A stretch of 64,000 nucleotides of DNA from Phlyctochytrium arcticum (Eukaryota > Chytridiomycota > Chytridiomycetes > Chytridiales > Chytridiaceae). The notes beneath the pieces were generated by a model. It was not told where the DNA came from and ran no database searches. It saw only the letters and a program-made list of their open reading frames with translations. A program made the position numbers and the translations under genes. Positions 48,053-58,078 of the stretch are shown piece after piece; position 1 is the first letter of the stretch, and each line of letters begins with the position of its first letter. The stretch lies in contig JAHLKI010000003.1 in the NCBI GenBank assembly GCA_025602905.1, forward strand, positions 248,001 to 312,000, given 5' to 3'.

Positions 48053-51000
48053 TACTGGGGCTTAGCAATGCGACATGTACAATTTCTCAGCGCAACCCAA
48101 ATTTTTGGCGGCTGCCAAATCTCCACGGGTCTTCATGCCATTTCTCCACCCCTATGAGTCATGTCCGTTGTTGGCATGGTTTTTCATGGAGTGCACAGCC
48201 ACTTGCGGCCGTGCTTGCCTGGCCCCAGGCCTGGCCCAGTGCCCGGTATTGCCTGGTTGCCCCCCGCTCACTACACGGGTATACGGAGCAAACATAGCAT
48301 GTTCACCATCTATATAGAGCATGCTTGCTTGGGTCAAATGCTTCAAGAAAACTGCTGAAAATGCCAGGAGAATACTGGCGATACCGGAACGGAAATGTAA
48401 TTGTAGACAAAAGATAGATGTAAAAGGAAAAATCAGTTTTTTGCTGCACAACTCTTGTAAGTGTGGCCCGACGACCCACAACCGGAGCATCGCGGTGCAG
48501 CCCGAATTTTGCGTGGTGCCTCTGAGCTGCTTCCAGGTGCGGGGACGTTCGAGTCGGAAATATTGTCGAAAATTGTTTGCGCGGCTTGCGTAGCTACAAG
48601 AGCAGACGGACATTGCGTTCTGTCATGCCCACGTGCCTGGCACACTCCACAGTGTCGTTGGCTCGCTTGCAGCTGGCTTTCTGCGATCTCTGCCGATGTC
48701 CGCAGCCTTTTATTCCCACGCCCATGCGTAGAATTGGTAAAGCGACCGACTGGAGGTTCAAGCACCTCCGAGCTGGCGGTGACTGGCTGCAGATGCCATC
48801 TTGAAGTGAAATCACTCATCTTCAATCCACGATCCTCTCTCCGCATAGCTAATATCTCATGCGCACACGGCATACCCATGACTGTTCTATGCCATGAGGT
48901 GCATGGTTTCAGGACCAATGACCCTTCGCTCAAAACAGTGTTAGGATCATTGGCTTTGACAATCCTATCTGCCTTGATTCGTTCTTGGTCAAGAATGGTG
49001 AGTATGTGCAAAGAAAGGCGTTGATTAACTTCCGAGTAGAAAGGCTTGACTTTGACACGGGTTATGAATCTTTTTTTCTGCTTTTCTTGTATATCATCTT
49101 CGGTGAGAAAGCGGTGGATGGTGTTCGAGTTTGCAACGACAGCAGCCTGATAATTCGCCATCTGCTGGTCGCAATTTCTTTTGATAGTTTGATACAACGT
49201 GAAGATGGTGGAGTTGGCAGAGCCGTTGGACTTGATAGAAGCCCAGTGCTTTCCTTCGACGCGCGAAGTCACAGTTGCATTCAAATGTTGATGTTTATCG
49301 ATAAACACGCTGGCCCAATGTTGGCGTAAGGGCATCTTGTTCTTTTCCAGATAGGCGAACGTTGCCTTGTCAATGTCCTTCTCCATCTGTTCCCAGAGTT
49401 GAAAAAAGCTTTCCTCTGTAGTAGCGCTTTCCAGTTCCATCCATGCCCTATATTGAAATATCTGAGCAATCACAGGTTATGAGCATTGGAATATAGAACC
49501 TACTCTTTGAATTCGGAGAATGCTTCTGCATCATGCTTCTCGTCGTCGTCAACGAAATTCTTCTGGCAATGTTTTTTTATATTCTGCCACAAGTGCCATC
49601 GGCACAGGATGATCTTCGTATTAGGCCACTGAGCTTTCACGGCTGCAATGAAGGCGGTGTCGCAATCAATGACAACGACGTGTGGTGGCTTTGGCAGCGA
49701 AGCTGTCAGACGATCAAGCGCAATCTTATAATCTTCAGTCGTTTCGTTTGCCATCAGCATAAACGCGCCGGAAAAGGAATGAAAGGTGTCGGTGATTCCC
49801 ACGACGTGGAGAAGCGGCATTCTGTGCCGGTTTGTCCGGTACGTACAGTCCATTATGAGAACATCGCCAAACTTTTCTAAAAGCTTTGCCATCTCCCGCT
49901 AGATGCCACGAGGATTAAAAGAAAATAAGACAAGGTTTTGAGCCATCGAACTCACATCAGTTTGAAAGAAAAGGTGAGTCAAGACATTCTCTTCATTCTG
50001 GACCACGTCTGTAACAACACCTTGCTCCACAGACTGGGAAAGGGTGTCGAGCAGTGCTGTCAAGGGAGAATGTCCCTGCAGTATGTTTTCCATGGTTTTC
50101 GAGTTTTGATTCGTGATTTCTTTGATCGTCACCAATGGCCGAGACGTGTGCTTGTTGATGGTAGCCAAGATCTCTCGCGGTTTTGTGCCCGCCTCGATCA
50201 TATTTTGGATTTCCCGGGACACAGTAGGATTTTGGGTAAAACGCCGAGCTTGAAACATAGTCTTCAACCCCGCCATTGTCAACTGCATGTGTCCCGTATG
50301 GGTTCCTGAGCCCACGGTATCGGACAATTTGATTGACCATTCTCCCACAACCCCTTTGTTCACTACACCCTTCAGAATTGCCATATAGCCGCAACCGGTC
50401 TTTTTGCTCCCCTTTTTGCACAGTGGCACACCTTGGTCCTTAGGCTTATACTCGCCGTGGCATGCGCAGGGGCGCCAGATTTTGTGAACTGCGCTTCCTG
50501 GCCCAGAAACGCGTTGCTCCCTTAGGTTCGCGATAGCAAATCCGTTGTCGATGGCAAACTGCTTCAAAGCATGATCTGCTTCCTCTGCGGTGGCAAATGG
50601 ACCGGAAGGAGGGAGGGGCGGGGTCCATGCTGCGCAAACAAGGTTTATTTAAGCGTGTGAACCTTTACTGTCTTTGGGCGCAATCATACCATCAGAAGTC
50701 GTGGCATCTCCAGAACTGTTCAAAACTGACTGGTCATCAAGCCTCCCGTCATCTTCCGCACCGTTTGAAGTGGCATTCTCGCCGTCGTCGTTCAAGCCGA
50801 TATGGGGTTCTAGGATGACAATGAGCCAAATGAGCTTGATGACCAACAAACATTGAAGAGGAATACTTTACCTCCAAGCTGAATTTGACCACTAGGCTGT
50901 GTATTGGTCGAGTCGTTGTGAGCCTCGTTGGTAGCGTTCAACCCAATACTGATTTCTGCTGTAAGTAAACAATTGGGCGCATGAGATTTTCCATGGTTCA

Positions 51001-51474
51001 TCATTGGCTTCAAGGGTGTAAAGTTACCCTCAGACGAAGTAGGAGCCCTATGACCCACAGGCTGTACCGCCCGCAACGCTGTTTGCATGAGAGTTGGAGT
51101 AACCGGGGTTAAAGCCATCAGGTCTGTCATCCTCTGTGATAGCTTTCTGCTGGCTTCATTATGCTCATCTATTAATGCGAGCATGGCATTATAGACATCC
51201 TCAGACGGGGTGCTGTTGGAGGACATATCTTTTATCGAGTTTGTGTGGGACGTTGCTAGCTAAAGGAGTATTTGCAAGCAAGGGAGGGTAAAATGGATCT
51301 GAGCCAAAGATTGTCGGACTTTTGTCCGGGCAAGTGGCTGTGAACCCACTTTACAAAGGAGCTTTGTGAGTCACCATGACAGGGGGTGGAGAAATGGCAA
51401 GAAGACCCGTGGAGATTTGGCAGCCGCCCAAATTTTTACTATGGGTGGCGTAGTGATGCTAGCCCACGTAATCA
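48053..51474 (-). mobile_element. MULE (Mutator-like) transposon inserted in virus 2
   Basis: Inverted ends match strongly at 48100-48155 and 51372-51432 (AAATTTTTGGCGG, GGCTGCCAAATCTCCACGGG, GCCATTTCTCCACCCC). Weaker similarity extends outward to about 48053 and 51474. The exact outer ends and the 9-base duplication were not resolved. It encodes one spliced transposase. Non-coding 48160-48432 and 51240-51370 hold no gene. Confidence 0.7.
48433..51226 (-). pseudogene. MULE transposase, spliced, with one in-frame TAG
   Basis: Proposed exons: 51226-50872, 50809-50663, 50629-49504, 49447-48433. Introns have GT-AG ends; the second is only 33 bases and is uncertain. The domain order is a Ser/Asn-rich N-terminus, FAR1/WRKY-type zinc region (HKIWRPCACHGEYK...CGYMA), DDE domain (D in LIMDCTYRTNR, D in VVIDCDTAF, LCRWHLWQNI), SWIM finger (CTSWHRTVMGMPCAH) and two zinc knuckles (CGVCQARGHDRTQC, CSGCGSSGHTYKSC). 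An in-frame TAG at 49899-49901 lies just before the first catalytic block, so it is probably inactive. Confidence 0.82.
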
Positions 51475-51699
51475 GAATCCGCCAGAGGGGAACATGCGAG
51501 CGTCCCATTGTTTTTACCCATGGCACAGCAAGGTTACTATCGGATTCACCAATTGCGATTTTGCCGTCCGGATGGCTGGACAGATTAATTAGTCCAGCGG
51601 ACGTCCAGCGTGGCACATCTATGAAATGGCACGGTTTAATAGCAGTGCTTACGCCATTTGTCCCAATGTGAGCCTGTTGACCTTACGTAACCAAATGTT

Positions 51700-51823
51700 G
51701 CCTAGGCAACTGGCGAGCCAATGACGGCATCGACATGGCAGCAATTTAACCCTTTTGGGCTTAATTGGATCGATTGCGGCTCTATAGACAAAATGCGGGT
51801 AATCCGTCCGCCTACCTATACTA
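51700..51823. repeat. right terminal inverted repeat of virus 2 (inner part)
   Basis: Inverse complement of 30797-30940 at moderate identity (GCGGGTAATCCGTCCG, GATCGATTGCGGCTC, AACCCTTTTGGG). It is cut at 51823 by the Harbinger element; its last five bases resume at 54494-54498. Confidence 0.8.
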
Positions 51824-52053
51824 GGGGGTTTCAAAATCAGAATTGAGGCCTCAACTTGCGTGCTCAAGTTGAGGCACTCGAACCAGCTCCGAGCCCTAGC
51901 TATTTCCCCATAAGGGTATATTGTTGGTAGTACAGGCGATGTCATCCGCAAATCTGGCTGCGATGTCAGCGACGTCCAAGCAACCGAAGCGCGTCCCCAT
52001 CCACGCCCACGCCCACCAGAAGGTCGTCCCCACCAGCAGGCAGGAACGCGGAG

Positions 52054-52785
52054 GTGGCTCCAACTGCAGCAACGGGGGGCACCGCTGGGTCGCGACCCAG
52101 CCGAAGAAACCCACGCCCGGCATCCCCTCCAATTCGACAGGGCATTGCAGACTTGGTCAACCGCGCTTGTGACGAGCGCAATGAAGCCATCGAAAAAAGA
52201 GAGGATCGCCGCAACCAATTAGCCGAGGAGCGGCTGTGACAAGCTGAGCTAGTCAGTATGTTTACATCTGTGCTTCACGCGTCGCGCGTCGTGTACGCGT
52301 TCCTATTACTATGCCGTTGACCGTCCTTTTCATCTGATAGTTAGCGGTAGCCTTTTGTACATAGTCTTCCCCTGTATATAGTCTTGGTCCTCTGGACATC
52401 CCCTGCTTTTCTCTGGCTTTATTCTACCCATTGAATTTTACTAAGACATAAGTTAAGCCCAACAACACTGAACCAACGAGTCCTGTTTTAGCGGCTGAAG
52501 TTGTCTCGAGAGCGGTCGGACCGGGAGCGAGAGCGTGCGGATCGGGAGCAGCGCCTGGAGGAGCGGACGACGACCCTTGCCGAAGCCGAATTGGCCTTGA
52601 AGCAGAGGATGGAGGAGCGGCTTGCGGCGAGAGAGGATAGGGAAGCGGCCGCTGCAGAAAATCTGAGGAAGGAAGAGCTCGCGATTCGAAAGCTCGAGGC
52701 GGAAGCAGCCAAGGCCAACGCGGAAGCAGCCAAGGTTCAAGCGGAGCTCAAGCTGATGGAAATGCGCGCTCGGGGCTTTAACTGA
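52054..52785 (+). pseudogene. Harbinger second-ORF fragments (coiled coil)
   Basis: Two open stretches, 52054-52239 (ending NEAIEKREDRRNQLAEERL) and 52501-52785 (Arg/Glu/Ala coiled coil ending AELKLMEMRARG), face the transposase. PIF/Harbinger elements encode a Myb-like protein whose C-terminal part is often a charged coiled coil. No Myb repeat is visible here, so this looks like the remnant or spliced 3' half of that gene. The link is inferred from position. Confidence 0.4.
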
Positions 52786-52919
52786 AGGTATGTTGTATCA
52801 CTGCTGCATTCAAAGACAAGCTCTAATATAAGGGAGTTGATTAGTGGAGAGTGCTTCATCTGATTATTCAATAACATAACACATATCTTCATATTGACTA
52901 TAAATCTCCAAATATATAT

Positions 52920-54209
52920 CTATCGTTGTCGTCTGGCCAATTCCCACATCGCTACATCCTGCTTCACGAGCTCGCGCTTATTCCAGCCATCGCTCTCGTC
53001 GTCGTCCACCCCGCCATCCCCTGCCTGATCTGCGTCTTCTTGGGCAGCGAATTCGTCGTTGTCGTAGGTCTCATCTACCTGCAACAGAATGCTGTGAAGG
53101 ACACAGCACGCGGAAATCCAACCTTCCGCGAGGGCACAGCTGTCTGCATCCCAGAGCATGACACGGAGCTCTTTCAAGCTCTGGAACTTCCCTTTCAGCA
53201 GGCCAATACAATTCTCGTTGACGACCCGCAGCTTCGCAACCGCGTAATTGAAGGCCTTGTTTTCTGCTAGGTTGGCAGCAGGCTTTTTGTAGGATGCGAT
53301 GACGGTGGGGGTGCACTGGTAAGCCGAATCACCGACAATGTACTCCTCCCCCGAGAAGTGCCGGGCTTGGTTGGTGTACAATTCCGAGCTCTTAAACACT
53401 CGGCTGTCGTGATATGATCCAGGACATCCGGTAAAGATGCTGGTAATTGTCTTCTGATCATCACATACGACCATCAGGGAAAGTGAATACCTCGACTTTC
53501 GAGTATAATAAGCCTCGCCGTCCCGGATGGGTTTCTCGTACAGCGGAATAAGGGTTCCGTCTACGAACCCAATGCAGTCAGGAAATCCTGACTTCCGTCT
53601 AATCGAGGCTTTGCAACGGGCTTTTTCTTCGGGAATGGGCCACCGCAACCACTGGGGTGCAAGCCCCAGAAGCGCGGTGATTACTCTTCTGGTGTAATTC
53701 CAGATGGACCCTTCCGAGACCCCCCACATCCTGGACAGCCTCGCGATACGAGCGCCGTTTCCGCTTTGAGCAAAGCGCGACAAGGCCACCATCAGTTGGA
53801 GCTCCACGGGCGCCTGCTTCGTCGGGCCGTCTGCATAGAATACAGGATTGGTCCTAAGCATGTCGGCCAACACATGAAACGTCTCACGCGAACATCGGAT
53901 TTCGTTTTGGAACCGGCCGGCATCCAGCTGGTCCAGTAGCGGTAGGAACGATTGCTTTGGAACTCGCGGCCGCTCATACAAGTACCGGGCATTTTGAAGG
54001 GCGCCGAGCACAGCGGGGATGACGTCCATTGGTTGGCAGTTGTCATCATCCAACCCCAGACTATCCTCGCCACTGGAGTTGCCATCTTCGTCGCTCGAAA
54101 GCAAGTCGTCGCTTTCTGGCTCGATCGTAAGTGCTTCGGCTAAGACATTGGCGAGAGCGAGATCTTCGATTTGTTCTATCGTCTGCTGTCGCTTACTTTT
54201 GCGGGGCAT
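52920..54209 (-). CDS. PIF/Harbinger DDE transposase
   Basis: 429 residues from ATG 54209 (MPRKSKRQQ); the 45 upstream codons are probably untranslated. An acidic N-terminus is followed by a helix-turn-helix (RFAQSGNGARIARLSRMWGVSEGSIWNYTRR) and a DDE_4 nuclease core: GFVDGTLIPL (D), IVGDSAYQC (D), RVVNENCIGLLKGKF (E). The C-terminus is acidic. It cuts and pastes the element. It is intact, so it may be the most recent insertion in the virus 2 block. Confidence 0.9.
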   Translation of the reverse strand: MPRKSKRQQTIEQIEDLALANVLAEALTIEPESDDLLSSDEDGNSSGEDSLGLDDDNCQPMDVIPAVLGALQNARYLYERPRVPKQSFLPLLDQLDAGRFQNEIRCSRETFHVLADMLRTNPVFYADGPTKQAPVELQLMVALSRFAQSGNGARIARLSRMWGVSEGSIWNYTRRVITALLGLAPQWLRWPIPEEKARCKASIRRKSGFPDCIGFVDGTLIPLYEKPIRDGEAYYTRKSRYSLSLMVVCDDQKTITSIFTGCPGSYHDSRVFKSSELYTNQARHFSGEEYIVGDSAYQCTPTVIASYKKPAANLAENKAFNYAVAKLRVVNENCIGLLKGKFQSLKELRVMLWDADSCALAEGWISACCVLHSILLQVDETYDNDEFAAQEDADQAGDGGVDDDESDGWNKRELVKQDVAMWELARRQR

Positions 54210-54498
54210 TTTGGTGTTGTTTGAGAGGAAAGTGTGTGGATTTTGAGATGGAGATGGATGAGAGATGATGTCGCGAAATGGGTGTAAAACGCGCGACAGG
54301 CTCAACTTGAGAGCAAAATGCGTGCCTGGCGGCCCTTTTTTCAAGTTGTGCTGCGCAGCTCAACTCTGGCGATTTTACTAGTAAACTAAAGCTACACCAA
54401 ATGGAGGGGCCTGTGACACCTGGATTCAAACCGGTGTAACGTTCAAGACTTGAGGCTCAACTTGAGCCTCAATTCTGATTTTGAAACCCCCTACTACT

Positions 54499-54504
54499 TA
54501 AGTT
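54499..54504. repeat. right target-site duplication of virus 2 (TAAGTT)
   Basis: Hexamer TAAGTT directly after the outer CT of the element, the same as at 30791-30796. Confidence 0.85.
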
Positions 54505-55237
54505 TACACGCCGGGCGACGTTTTACCATTTCCCTATATACAACACAAGAGGGAGTGGGATTTCGGTGGTCATACATAAGGGAAATGCTAAAGGCTTTCA
54601 TTTCTTGTAGCCTACTTCGAAAAGACCCTATTTGCAACAAAATTGTTAAAGTACGCCTTATTGTTGTCAAATGGACGCCCTGTTAAAAAGACGCCTTTTC
54701 CCAGCTGCGCAATTTGATCTGCTTGAGGCCTCTACTGGGGCGCAAATGTGGTTCCTGTGGAAAACGAGGGCCTTGGAATAACGGGAAGACGTGCCTAGAC
54801 CAGGAGGGGTTGGAGGAATCGAACTCATGCACGTTTGGCGATGGCAGTCAGTGATATATGCGCTCATCTAGATACGCGTCGCGCGTGCGCGTTGGCCAGC
54901 GCCTCTGTCTGCATCATGATTGAATTCATCAAGATCTATATGTGACTGGGTCCCCAGCCTTCGACGGGGGAGGTGCTGCTCTGGAATGAAAGACAAGCCT
55001 AGGCCGAGTCATGTAATGCTTCATAAAAATGCCGTACAGTCCAGCAGGGAACTGTGAACTGCCTCTGAAACGCCGACGCCATTTGAAAAGCAATTCTTGC
55101 TAGATTTTATACAATCAGATATATACCAACAAGAGGAAAATAGCCACTGATGAGACTAAAGGAAAGGGGACGGTCTCGCTGTGATATTCGAGTAATCCAA
55201 TTTAGGGCCTCTGCCAATCACAGCCTCCCCTTTTTAG
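54505..55237. other. no gene recognised; contains a dispersed repeat
   Basis: No convincing open frame. The segment 54860-54947 (ATACGCGTCGCG, GTTGGCCAGC, CTCTGTCTGCATCAT) recurs at 63141-63237 in the same orientation with moderate identity, so it is part of a dispersed repeat family. Confidence 0.6.
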
Positions 55238-55802
55238 TACAGTCAAACGCTCCATGAATCGACCACCCCAAGCGGCCGACTGGTGGTTTGCGGGCCACGA
55301 AAAGAGTTGTGGGGGAGTATCCGAGAAGATTGCCGGGCCGGAACCTAAACCCAAGGCTGAACGGAAACCCAACAAGAAGATCAAAGAAGATGATGGGAGT
55401 GATGAGGTTATCAAGAAGGAGAAAGCGAAGGGGCCTATGGACGATTTCCTGACTCGGGGAAAACCACCTAACGGGACTCAACTTTTAGATGCCTTTTTGG
55501 CAAAACTCGGGGCGTCAAGTACGATAATTCTCCATGGCCGCCATATCAATGTTCAATGACGATCATAGCACCGATCCGACATTGACCCCGTCCAACGTAA
55601 AAGTACCATCCCTAACCCCATCACCCCCCTCATCTCCCGACCTTCTCGCCCTACCCACCAAACGCACCTCCGTACCTTCCCCATCGATAATAGACTTGAT
55701 ATCTACCCACCATCCTTGACGTATCCCGTTTGTCAGAAGGGCGGGTTTGACGGTGAGTGGTCGCTGAATACGCATTTAGATGCTTGTCTGCTGGAGGGGT
55801 GA
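55238..55802 (+). pseudogene. 3' end of a Spartan-like (SprT) DNA-protein crosslink protease gene
   Basis: After a splice acceptor CCCTTTTTAG (ending 55237) the frame reads TVKRSMNRPP...DWWFAGHEKSCGG, the signature zinc-domain end of SPRTN/Spartan proteases. A Lys-rich linker follows, then Pro/Ser-rich low-complexity sequence. At 55716-55802, in a different frame, YPVCQKGG...LNTHLDACLLEG matches a UBZ4 ubiquitin-binding finger, but its first Cys is Tyr. The catalytic SprT domain (HExxH) is not found in the window. So this is the tail of a host gene, probably truncated and frame-shifted. Confidence 0.65.
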
Positions 55803-56647
55803 ATTGTTGGGGCTATTTAGTTGTTTGTAGAGAATCTCTTTGTTTTTGGTGATACATGCATTAGGCGACAGAAACTTTTTCCTTAGCCATTCGGTTATAA
55901 GATAATGGTGTTTGTACCAGATGGATGTATAATGCAAAATGAATTTGATATTGACAAGATTGAGAAAGGTTACAAAAGGGATCTACTAAATACAGTGCGA
56001 GAGACGATGATTGCGAAAGATGATGAAACCCCTCTTGACTTGACTTGACTTGATGTCGATGATGTGATTGATGATGTTCTTGGGAGGGGGGTCTTGGGAG
56101 GGGAGTCTTGAGAGAGGGGTCTTGAGAGGGCGGATGCATGCGGCAAGATCCTAGGACAGAGACCATATCAGTGTTTCCGCTACTCACTCACACACTTACA
56201 CACCCATGCATCATGGATCCGACCCAAAACCTGACTGATTCCCCCACGCTCTTCTGCCGCTTTCAAGCTCTACTGAAATCTAGCCCTGAACCTCCGACGA
56301 CTCGTCTTTGAAACAGGGCGTAGCTGCTCGATACGCTGGGAGAACTGAATCTCACTCGGGGTGGCACTTGGCAGCGACAGGAACGTGAGGTCGGACCACT
56401 GAAGGAAGCGTCATAATCCGTGGAGTGAGGCATCCCCATGCCTCTACCTCACTCACTACACGGGGACGACTATCAGACAGGGCAGGCTTTGGTGACCGGA
56501 CACGAGATACATAGGCGATGGTGAGGTGGGTTGGGGAGGATGGCGAAGCTGAGTATGGCTCGTCGTTTGGATGAGGATGAGGATGAGGATCGCGCCGTAG
56601 GACTAGAGAAGCGACGGCAACAGTCAGCTGATGTAGTCGACATAGGA
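55803..56647. other. no gene recognised
   Basis: Short open frames only, with simple GACTT and GAGGGG-type repeats (56035-56130). Left flank of the retrotransposon. Confidence 0.5.
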
Positions 56648-56652
56648 CCCTC

Positions 56653-56891
56653 TGTAACAAGCTGACTGCGCATTCCCTTGTTAGTTTCAAGACGCGTCGC
56701 GCGACGCGTGCTGCGCAGTGTCTGCCGTGTCTTTTCTTTCCTTCATTTTACAAGTATATAGCCTACGGTAGTTTTCCCCTCCCCCGTAGCTTAACCGACA
56801 ACCCCCACAGAATAGTACTAGTCAACTGTACTTTACACTGAACAAAGTTATACCTCACCAATGGAACATCGTCCCTGCTAATCCTGTTATA
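56653..56891 (+). repeat. 5' LTR
   Basis: Starts TGTAACA and ends TGTTATA. Contains an 18-base perfect palindrome ACGCGTCGCGCGACGCGT, and a CCTACGG...CCGTAG pair. Confidence 0.95.
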
Positions 56892-56905
56892 TGGTAGCAC
56901 CACCC
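56892..56905 (+). other. putative primer-binding site
   Basis: TGGTAGC directly follows the 5' LTR; TGGTA matches the CCA-bearing end of many initiator Met tRNAs. The assignment to a specific tRNA is inferred. Confidence 0.5.
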
Positions 56906-56937
56906 ATTCGATTCCTTGCCTAATAGTACCAACACCG

Positions 56938-57030
56938 ACCCACTGAATCCACTGAACCCACTGAACCCACCGAACCCACTGAACCCACTGAACCCACCGG
57001 ACCCACCGGACCCACCGACCCACTCAACCC
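56938..57030 (+). repeat. minisatellite CCCACTGAA / CCCACCGGA in the leader
   Basis: About ten 9-base units CCCACTGAA, CCCACCGAA and CCCACCGGA between primer-binding site and gag ATG. Confidence 0.9.
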
Positions 57031-57055
57031 ATTGACCGTTCGACTTCCATCAAGA

Positions 57056-58078
57056 ATGACAACACCCACCGAACTGACGGCAGAGCAAGCGATGGCGAGA
57101 CTCATTGAGTTGACCCAACAACATACTGACCTTCAAAACTCCTACCGCCAAATGCAAGAAATGACGGCCACCCAAGGAGCGAGGATGGACAGCATGTTTG
57201 CCGCCATGCAGAGCATGCAGTCTGCGTTGAGCAACCAAACGACTACACCCCCTGAGAGACCTAATGCACCCACCTCGTCGCCCCCGGACTTAGTCAAAGT
57301 CCTGCACGGTCGTCTCAAATCGTACAAAGGCCAACGTAGCGCAGCAACCATTCGAACCTTTTGCACCAACCTGGACAAGTATTTCGAAGCCACCAACATG
57401 ACGGAATACGACAAATTGTCCATGGCCACTGTTCACCTTGAAAGTCTCGCTGAAGTCTGGTGGCAAAGACATTGTCATCAAAACCCGGAGACTTCTGGCA
57501 CCCGCATTACCACTTGGCTTGATTTGAAAGTTGCCCTCAAGAGAGATTTTTCGCCAATCAACACCAAGAAGAATGCCCGTGATGAGATCACAGCATTGAA
57601 ACAGATTAAGTCAGTTCAAGACTATAAAAACAAATTCGACGCTTTGGCTCTTGAAATCGACGACTTTTCGGACGCGGAACAACTTGACAAATTTCTCCGC
57701 GGATTAAAACCCCACATCCAAAAACAGCTCGAGCTCAACAACAGAGTCAGTAGCTACAAGGAAGTCGCCGACGAAGCCGAGAGGCTTGACCAAATCGAGA
57801 ATTATCACCAGAAAGGACGCAAGACGGACTATGCCTCAAACACCAGGGAAGGCAGCTCCGCGACCTATAGTTCTCCCACTGTCGACAACGGCGGCGTCCA
57901 ACCAATGGATCTTAATGCAGTAACAGGAAGTCAAGCACCGAAACTTCAGAAACTCTCGAACGAAGAACGAGAGCGACTCAAAAAGCGCGGCGCTTGTTTC
58001 CGATGCAGACAGACCGGACACACTTTTACCCAATGCCCTCTGAACAACAAGATGCAGGGAAACTCCAAGTCGACATAA
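57056..58078 (+). CDS. Gag of the Ty3/Gypsy element
   Basis: 340 residues from ATG 57056. The N-terminal coiled coil (about 10-50) is followed by the Retrotrans_gag capsid domain ([47 protein letters not shown]) and a zinc knuckle [14 protein letters not shown] at the end. It forms the virus-like particle. Its 3' end overlaps the pol frame by 85 bases (57994-58078), so Pol needs a -1 shift. Confidence 0.92.
   Translation: MTTPTELTAEQAMARLIELTQQHTDLQNSYRQMQEMTATQGARMDSMFAAMQSMQSALSNQTTTPPERPNAPTSSPPDLVKVLHGRLKSYKGQRSAATIRTFCTNLDKYFEATNMTEYDKLSMATVHLESLAEVWWQRHCHQNPETSGTRITTWLDLKVALKRDFSPINTKKNARDEITALKQIKSVQDYKNKFDALALEIDDFSDAEQLDKFLRGLKPHIQKQLELNNRVSSYKEVADEAERLDQIENYHQKGRKTDYASNTREGSSATYSSPTVDNGGVQPMDLNAVTGSQAPKLQKLSNEERERLKKRGACFRCRQTGHTFTQCPLNNKMQGNSKST

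Larger units (their letters stand above)
51824..54490 (-). mobile_element. PIF/Harbinger element inserted in the virus 2 terminal repeat
   Basis: Inverted ends of about 35 bases, GGGGTTTCAAAATCAGAATT at the left and its inverse at the right, followed by GAGGC-CTCAACTTG-type palindromes at both ends. It is flanked by a 3-bp duplication CTA (51821-51823 and 54491-54493). It carries a DDE transposase on the minus strand and coiled-coil fragments on the plus strand. Confidence 0.85.
30797..54498. mobile_element. virus 2: complete Polinton/adintovirus-like integrated virus
   Basis: Bounded by AGTAGTATAGG at 30797 and its inverse CCTATACT/ACTACT at the right, where the Harbinger insertion at 51824-54490 splits the last bases. 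Removing that insertion gives an end CCTATACTACTACT followed by TAAGTT, matching the left duplication. Termini begin AG and end CT, as in Polintons. Contents in order: duplicated-domain protein, basic protein, polymerase B, three accessory genes, integrase, the virion gene block, ATPase, fibre-like protein and retropepsin-like gene. Without the MULE and Harbinger it is about 17.6 kb, a typical Polinton size. Several core genes are broken. Confidence 0.85.

Noticed and set aside
54737..54840. tRNA-like GGAATCGAAC segment
   Set aside because: Only a T-arm-like word is present; no acceptor stem or anticodon arm could be paired.
55861..56187. 108-codon minus-strand frame
   Set aside because: Pro/Ser/His low complexity from a GGGGAG repeat; no start context or motif.
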